Below are positions 58,733 to 64,000 of a stretch of DNA of 64,000 nucleotides, piece after piece. Position 1 is the first letter of the stretch. Each line of letters begins with the position of its first letter. Below the pieces are notes generated by a model, which had not been told where the DNA came from, did no database searches, and saw only the letters and a program-made list of their open reading frames with translations. Both the position numbers and the translations under genes were made by a program. Source of the stretch: Deltaproteobacteria bacterium (GTDB lineage: Bacteria; Desulfobacterota; DSM-4660; Desulfatiglandales; Desulfatiglandaceae). The stretch lies in the NCBI GenBank assembly GCA_022340265.1, contig JAJDOH010000033.1, positions 1-64,000 on the forward strand. The letters run 5' to 3'.

Positions 58733-61471
58733 TCAGATTTGCCACGGCCGTTTGTCAAAAACCCACTTGCCAATGATCTCAAAGACCAATTCCCGCTTGA
58801 TCGGCTTCGAGACATAGTCATTCATGCCCGCTTGCATACACAATTCTCTGTCTCCTTTCATGGCGTGCGCCGTCATGGCCACGATGGGGATCCCCTCGAT
58901 GGACGACAAACCATTGCTCGTCATTTTCTTGGGCAATATCCGCTTGGCACGTTTCCTTTCCAACCGCCTGATCTCTCGGGTTGCCGCGAGGCCGTCCATC
59001 TCCGGCATCTGGACGTCCATGAAGATCAGGTCGAACGCATCCGGTGTTGCCGACATTTTTTCAACCGCCTCCGCGCCGTTGTTGACGACCTCGACCCGAT
59101 ACCCAGCTTTTGTTAACATGATTTTTGCCAGTTTCTGGTTGACGGGGTTGTCTTCCGCCAAAAGGATGCGAACGGAACGCTTCATCTCCTCCCGAACTGA
59201 ATACTGGGTCATGACCGCGTGTTGTTCCTTCTCATCCTTTTCCTTCTCGCCCACCTTTTCTCCAATAATTCTTTCCAACATTTGGTAGAGCCTTTCCCTC
59301 CGAATGGGCTTGCCCAAGAAACCGTCAAATCCTACTTCTCCACTTATTCTGGCATCCCGCTCCATCATGGAAGACAGGGCAACAAGCGGCAGAGCGCGGA
59401 TTGAAGATTGCAAATTGGAAATTGAGGATTTGAAACCCCGGATCTTCCTTGCGACCTCATATCCATCCATACCGGGCATCTGGATATCCGTAATACAGAC
59501 GTCAAAGGGGGCCTTTTCAACAAAGGCATTTTCCAATGCCGGTAACACGTATTCTCCCTTCTTCAGGGTCACGACGCGCATACCGACCGGTTCCAGATGA
59601 CGGGTCATTATCTCCAGGTTGGTCCGATTGTCATCAACGACCAGTGCTTTTTTGCCGACCAGCGACACAGGAGCATATTGCCTGACTTTTTTTGTCTCGG
59701 ATTCCCTCAGCCAGGCGGTAAAGTGAAAGGTGCTCCCCCTTCCTTCTTCACTTTCAGCCCACACGTGCCCTCCCATAAGACTGGATATCTGTCTGGAAAT
59801 GGATAGGCCTAGACCCGTACCGCCATACTTCCTGGTGGTTGACCCATCCGCCTGTCTGAAGGGCTCAAAAATAAGATCTAATTTATCCGTTGGAATGCCG
59901 ACGCCCGAATCCCTTACCCGGGCATGCAGCTTGATGCGACCCTCGCTTTCCTCTTCCACATCCAGGAAAAGCACAATCTCTCCGGACTCGGTGAACTTGG
60001 GGGCATTGCCCATCAAGTTCGTTAGAACCTGCTTGAAGCGCATCGGATCTCCTTTAACATTGTGGGGGACGTTATCACCGATGTGGCAAAGGATCTCGAT
60101 CGGTTTTGTTCCAACCCTTGGCCGGATCACATCGCAGACATCGTAGGCCAGAAGCTCCGGATCGAAATCGATCTCTTCAAAATCCAGATCTCCCGCCTCG
60201 ATCTTGGAAAAGTCAAGGATATCGTTGATCAGAGATATCAGGCTTTGTCCGGCACGTTTAATGGTTTCCGCATAATCAACCTGGTTTTCATCAAGACCGG
60301 TGTCCAGCAATATGTCGGTGAATCCGATGACCGCATTCATGGGCGTACGGATCTCATGACTCATGTTGGCCAGAAACTCGCTTTTAGCCCTGTTCGCCGC
60401 CTCGGATGCTTCTTTGGCCGCCTCCAGCTCTTTTTCAGTCCGCTTCTGATGTGAAATATCAAAAAAAGTTTCCATCAGGTGTTTTCGACCATCCAGCATG
60501 ATGGTGGATACGGTCTTGATGACGGGAACAGACTCATTTTTTGCGTTGATCAATATTCGTTCCGAATTGTCCACCTGCTGCCCCAGGTCGCTGATGGGAC
60601 ACTTCCCCTCATCGGCTGGACATAGGAACCTGTGGCATATGGAACCAACGATTTTCTCTTTGGGAAGGCCGATCAGGTTTGCTCCCGCGGGGTTGACATC
60701 CACAATGGTGTTCGATGCAGGGTCGATAAGAAGGATTCCTGCCTGCACCGAACGATACAGTGTTTTCAGCCGCTGTTCGCTTTCCTTAAGATTATTTTCT
60801 GTTTTTTCCCGTCTCAGAATCTCCTTTTTTGCCGTTATGATAGCTGCTCCGGTCCTGTTTCGCAGGGCCTCTGCTGTTTTGGCCGTGAGGGAAATATAGA
60901 GGTTGACGCAATAGAGCATGAGGATCTTAGAAAGCTCCATTGGCCATGCAAACGTCCTATGATCCACAAAATCCAGATAAAACAATAAAAGAAGGTAGCT
61001 TAGGACCGAAAGATGTGCAAATAGAAGGACTCTCCTGAAGTTGGTGTTTGTCTGGTCGGCAACACGCACGATCAGGAGGAAAAAAAGCCAGCTCCTGTTA
61101 CCACCCGTGAAATAGATGGCCACCGTCCAAACGAATATGTCAAGGGATAGGAACAGAATTCCCAGATCCATCCATTTAGCGCGGCTGAAAAAAAGGCGAA
61201 GAATGAGCCAGGAGAAAAGCGCATAGCCGATGAGGATTGCCGTAAGCAACGAGAAATGCGTCCAGGAAAAAGACTTCAAAATAAAGACGTTGTGAAAAAA
61301 GGCCAAAAGGAGGATCAAGCACATACCAAAAAACCGCAGGCGAGGCGTCTGGATAACATTGAGTCGATACCTTCTCGATTCCTTTTTTCTCTTTGCCTCA
61401 GAAGAATCCAGATCTATCTTGATTGCTGGATTTGCCTCTCTATTGTTCTTCTTCAATCTTTTTGAGCTCAA
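58733..61471 (-). CDS. Hybrid sensor histidine kinase with PAS and two receiver domains
   Basis: A 912 aa membrane-bound kinase. About six N-terminal membrane helices (about 40-200), a PAS domain (about 235-345), HisKA (about 365-430) with LANMSHEIRTPMNAVIGF (phospho-His), HATPase (about 475-590) with DSGVGIPTDKLDLIFEPF and GGTGLGLSISR. Then two receivers: ALVVDDNRTN with DVCITDIQMPGMDGYE (about 615-740) and ILLAEDNPVN with DLIFMDVQMPEMDGLA (about 785-905). No Hpt or output domain, so an external partner is needed. The start is TTG at 61471 with GGAG ten bases upstream. The signal it senses is unknown. Confidence 0.93.
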   Translation of the reverse strand: MSSKRLKKNNREANPAIKIDLDSSEAKRKKESRRYRLNVIQTPRLRFFGMCLILLLAFFHNVFILKSFSWTHFSLLTAILIGYALFSWLILRLFFSRAKWMDLGILFLSLDIFVWTVAIYFTGGNRSWLFFLLIVRVADQTNTNFRRVLLFAHLSVLSYLLLLFYLDFVDHRTFAWPMELSKILMLYCVNLYISLTAKTAEALRNRTGAAIITAKKEILRREKTENNLKESEQRLKTLYRSVQAGILLIDPASNTIVDVNPAGANLIGLPKEKIVGSICHRFLCPADEGKCPISDLGQQVDNSERILINAKNESVPVIKTVSTIMLDGRKHLMETFFDISHQKRTEKELEAAKEASEAANRAKSEFLANMSHEIRTPMNAVIGFTDILLDTGLDENQVDYAETIKRAGQSLISLINDILDFSKIEAGDLDFEEIDFDPELLAYDVCDVIRPRVGTKPIEILCHIGDNVPHNVKGDPMRFKQVLTNLMGNAPKFTESGEIVLFLDVEEESEGRIKLHARVRDSGVGIPTDKLDLIFEPFRQADGSTTRKYGGTGLGLSISRQISSLMGGHVWAESEEGRGSTFHFTAWLRESETKKVRQYAPVSLVGKKALVVDDNRTNLEIMTRHLEPVGMRVVTLKKGEYVLPALENAFVEKAPFDVCITDIQMPGMDGYEVARKIRGFKSSISNLQSSIRALPLVALSSMMERDARISGEVGFDGFLGKPIRRERLYQMLERIIGEKVGEKEKDEKEQHAVMTQYSVREEMKRSVRILLAEDNPVNQKLAKIMLTKAGYRVEVVNNGAEAVEKMSATPDAFDLIFMDVQMPEMDGLAATREIRRLERKRAKRILPKKMTSNGLSSIEGIPIVAMTAHAMKGDRELCMQAGMNDYVSKPIKRELVFEIIGKWVFDKRPWQI

Positions 61472-61506
61472 GTTCAGTTTTCTCCAAATGCCATTACGAA
61501 TTGGCC

Positions 61507-62979
61507 TCAGGGTTTTCGGTTCAACAAAACATCGATTTCATCGTCCAGTCGCTCTTTAATGTACGAGAAAAAGGGGTTATGGCGAAGGCGCATCAATTGA
61601 CCCACCGAGACCGTCAAAAGACCCGTCTCACCGCGGGGCTGCAACCTGCCGAGGGGTAATCCGCGGTATCTGGCTCTTGGGTCCGTTTTTCCGCCGTAGA
61701 CCGGGTCGTCGGGAGGAAACGGGATGGCCACGTGTGCCAGGGAGTACACCTCGGAGGGCCAGGACATGGACAAAGGCGTGGAATCCAGAGAACTTGAATG
61801 AGGCGCTTGGGTTTGCCGGAGCACAAGTTCGGAATCCGCACCCACGTTGGTGATCACCGTGAGCCGGTAGGGGAGATCGGATCTGGCCTGCAGATGTTTC
61901 AGGGCTATGTCATCGCCGGATGGAAGAAAGGGCGCCAGCCGGTCGAAACGGTTCACATCGAACACCACCAACTCGCTGTCCTCGTTTTCCAATTTGTCGT
62001 AGAAGCGATGGATGGTGGCACTCGTTTCCACGGTGGCATCGATCCACGACAAGAAAGTGATCACGGGTGGAAAAGCGGCAAACCGACCCGTCTCACGCGT
62101 ATCTTCCAATCGCTCCTTAAGCGCCGCAGTGATTTCGTATGCCTGCTGGCCTGCATTTTTCGGGAAAGAGTTGTATTTGTACGGGTCGTATTCAGGCTCG
62201 ATGCAAAGCCATTTGAATTTAGCAAAATAGGGCAAGAAACTGAGGATTCTATCGACGTTGGAAATGGATGCCAACGGTGTGATGCCGATTTCCGGTGAGA
62301 AGAGAAACAAACGGTCCGGAAGGGGCAGACCGGGGTCTGACATGGCATCAAGGGCATATTTGACCGTCAGAGCGCCGCCATTGGAGTACCCTGCAATCAC
62401 GAACGGTAAGTCCTTGCCGATCCGATTTCGAACATGGCGTGCGCCGATTCGGCTTGCAGCCACCCAGTCTTCCCACCGCACCTTTGTCAAGGCGCCAGGC
62501 ACTGTTCCGTGGGCGGGCAGGCGCAGACCGAGGACATAGAATCCTCTGGCTTGAAGGATTTCACCGATTCGGCGCAGACTGTATGGCGAGTCGGTGAGGC
62601 CGTGAAGGAGCAGTGCGCCGCCTTTGACCTTTTCCGGAAACAGCTCAAAAGTTCGATTCCAGTTGCGCCCAAGACTTTCCGGGTCCTGGGGTCCCCCGGC
62701 GTAATAGCGGCAGTAGGTCATATCCTTTGTGGGCGCCACCTGGTCGTAGACCTTTTCTTTCAGTTCCTGAAAGAGCCGTTCTTCTCGATCCAGGTAATCC
62801 TCTAATGTGCTCTTTGGCGTTGCATCAGAAGCTGTAAATTCTTCCGATAGAAAAACCGTATGCCAAACGCGAAGCGCCGGCATGGTTCGCGACTCAAAGC
62901 CCCAGGCAAGCAACAAGGTAAACGAGATAATAGCAGCCAGCAGGATGGCCTTCATAAGCCATCTGAGAATGCGTTTCAT
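61507..62979 (-). CDS. Large membrane-anchored alpha/beta hydrolase
   Basis: A 490 aa protein with an N-terminal membrane helix (MKAILLAAIISFTLLLAWGF), then an alpha/beta hydrolase core from about residue 120. ALLLHGLTDSPYSLRRIGEI gives the oxyanion HG motif, LPAHGTVPG follows, and FVIAGYSNGGALTVKY holds the nucleophile elbow GYSNG. Likely acid and histidine lie in the C-terminal half, where the family diverges. Probably a periplasmic esterase or lipase-like enzyme; substrate unknown. It ends 35 bases before the kinase gene begins, same strand. Confidence 0.82.
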   Translation of the reverse strand: MKRILRWLMKAILLAAIISFTLLLAWGFESRTMPALRVWHTVFLSEEFTASDATPKSTLEDYLDREERLFQELKEKVYDQVAPTKDMTYCRYYAGGPQDPESLGRNWNRTFELFPEKVKGGALLLHGLTDSPYSLRRIGEILQARGFYVLGLRLPAHGTVPGALTKVRWEDWVAASRIGARHVRNRIGKDLPFVIAGYSNGGALTVKYALDAMSDPGLPLPDRLFLFSPEIGITPLASISNVDRILSFLPYFAKFKWLCIEPEYDPYKYNSFPKNAGQQAYEITAALKERLEDTRETGRFAAFPPVITFLSWIDATVETSATIHRFYDKLENEDSELVVFDVNRFDRLAPFLPSGDDIALKHLQARSDLPYRLTVITNVGADSELVLRQTQAPHSSSLDSTPLSMSWPSEVYSLAHVAIPFPPDDPVYGGKTDPRARYRGLPLGRLQPRGETGLLTVSVGQLMRLRHNPFFSYIKERLDDEIDVLLNRKP

Positions 62980-63271
62980 ATTATTCTGACCCCTTTGTTA
63001 CGAAACCTTATTCATATTAATAACATCCACGTATAATGGCGTTTTTTTCGATAAGATTTCAGGAAATAGGGAGGCGCCAGCGTTGTGAAGGTGACGGTGG
63101 AAAAATATAGCACCAATGTTTATCAAAATCAAAATATTACATATTCCCCTTGGAATCGTGCAACCATAATGCTCCCTCTTTTTGAGACAGTAAGAGATTC
63201 CGGCAGGGAGGTCTACGGAAGCGGCCCGCATGATCCGAGATAGGCGCGTTGTTCGGACCCTCACTTTTGCG

Positions 63272-63300
63272 TTGACTCCCATTTGCAATTTCACTAGGAT
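63272..63300 (+). promoter_or_regulatory. Candidate promoter of the solute-binding protein gene
   Basis: TTGACT, 17-base spacer, TAGGAT, ending 62 bases upstream of the ATG at 63363. The rest of the 62980-63271 gap shows no convincing gene. Confidence 0.5.
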
Positions 63301-63362
63301 TTTTTCCAGGAATAGCAAAGTTTTATTACTTCATCTCACGCACTATCACGAAGGAGAAAATT

Positions 63363-64000
63363 ATGATGAGAGGCAAACTGGCAGTCATTTTATTGATGGT
63401 TCTTTTCGCAAGCCCGCTGGCGGCCAAAGAGCTCACGGGAACTCTCCGGCAGATCAAAGAAACCGGTCAGATCAGAATCGGCTATCGTGTGGCCGAACCA
63501 CCCATGTCATTCAAAGACAAAGACGGCAAACCGAAGGGCTATTCCATCGATCTGGGCAAATCAATTGTAACAGAAGTTGAAAAGAAAATCGGTGCGAAAG
63601 TAAAGGTGCAATATGTTCCCGTAACGGCTGAAAACAGGTTTAACGCCCTGGTCGGCAATAAGATTGACATATTATGTGGCGCAACGACCAAGACGCTTTC
63701 GCGCAGTGAACGTGTTGATTTTACGCAACTGACATTTGTCACCGGCGCTTCACTAATGACCCTACAAAATAACAAGGATCATGATTCTTCCGGTTTTAAT
63801 GGAAAGAAAATTGGCGTGGTGAAAGGCACGACGACTGCCGCTTTCTTGAAAAATCTCCTTCAAGAAACATCGACAAAGGCAGAAATCGTCTTCTTTGATT
63901 CAGCGGAAGAAGGGGTGAATGCATTACGAAAGAAGAAAATTAACGCCTATGCCGCCGATCAGATCGTTCTGATCGGTATTGCCTCAAAGGCTCAAAACCG
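63363..64000 (+). CDS. Family 3 periplasmic solute-binding protein, 3' end outside window
   Basis: The frame is open to the window edge (212 codons seen). Signal peptide VILLMVLFASPLAAKE, then IKETGQIRIGYRVAEPPMSF and GYSIDLGKSIVTEVE, LVGNKIDILCGATTKTLSRS and ERVDFTQ, the typical SBP_bac_3 (amino-acid ABC transporter) pattern. It binds a polar amino acid or related compound for import; the ABC permease genes would lie beyond the window. AAGGAG six bases before the ATG at 63363 sets the start. An adjacent ATG at 63366 is in the same frame. Confidence 0.88.
   Translation, partial: MMRGKLAVILLMVLFASPLAAKELTGTLRQIKETGQIRIGYRVAEPPMSFKDKDGKPKGYSIDLGKSIVTEVEKKIGAKVKVQYVPVTAENRFNALVGNKIDILCGATTKTLSRSERVDFTQLTFVTGASLMTLQNNKDHDSSGFNGKKIGVVKGTTTAAFLKNLLQETSTKAEIVFFDSAEEGVNALRKKKINAYAADQIVLIGIASKAQN

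Noticed and set aside
62998-63318. 106-codon minus-strand frame in the gap before the solute-binding gene
   Set aside because: No recognisable motif or ribosome binding site, and it overlaps the likely promoter of the downstream gene.

Overview
The window looks like chromosome of a strictly anaerobic, Gram-negative deltaproteobacterium, most likely a sulfate-reducer-type Desulfobacterota. This is inferred from gene content, not from a marker gene. The evidence is a one-polypeptide pyruvate:ferredoxin oxidoreductase, an indolepyruvate:ferredoxin oxidoreductase operon, a split FchA/FolD C1-folate pathway, Tat and Sec export genes with LPS-assembly genes, and a multiheme cytochrome pair. There is no rRNA, CRISPR array or intact transposon. 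The only RNA gene found is a tRNA-Pro.

Layout. 1-3353: 3' part of a PFOR gene with a terminator, then a flavin/PNP-oxidase-like gene. 3908-4418: decayed IS110-like remnant. 4419-17288: long plus-strand envelope run (two PpiC/SurA-type foldases, RodZ-like protein, TyrRS, sigma-32-like factor, TPR lipoprotein, LolB-like lipoprotein, three glycosyltransferases, LptG). 17330-22665: unusual receiver-like protein, then grpE-dnaK and an LpoA-like lipoprotein. 22662-26799 (minus): argS, SPOR protein, short ArgA-like acetyltransferase, tatB, tatC. 27005-32672: DUF2065 protein, then queA-tgt-yajC-secD-secF. 32783-43356: less ordinary plus-strand genes (membrane TPR protein, Nudix-cupin fusion, DUF898-TPR fusion, nucleotide-transporter/HEAT/cNMP fusion, PP-loop protein, radical SAM protein). 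43463-47538 (minus): acyl-CoA ligase-iorA-iorB. 47718-51544: YfgM-like, DedA, CutA, FchA, FolD and a small membrane protein.

From the tRNA-Pro gene (51744) onward the sequence is accessory and partly decayed. It holds antitoxin remnants, an unknown secreted protein, an octaheme HAO-like cytochrome with its NrfH-type quinol dehydrogenase, a frameshifted small membrane gene, a nitric-oxide-reductase fragment, a membrane metallophosphoesterase, NfeD-like debris, a hybrid histidine kinase, a large membrane-anchored alpha/beta hydrolase, and the start of a family 3 solute-binding protein cut by the window edge.

How the genes fit together. Oxo-acid oxidation (PFOR, IorAB) yields reduced ferredoxin and acyl-CoA. 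FchA/FolD handle C1 units on tetrahydrofolate. Much of the rest builds or guards the envelope: Sec/Tat export, periplasmic foldases, sigma-32 and DnaK/GrpE stress response, LPS synthesis and transport. The observations most worth a second look are an argS gene with two in-frame stop codons near its start, an uncharacterised PP-loop/radical SAM pair, a FolD that has lost cyclohydrolase residues beside a dedicated cyclohydrolase, a nucleotide-transporter/HEAT/cNMP fusion, and the decayed nitrogen-oxide region.
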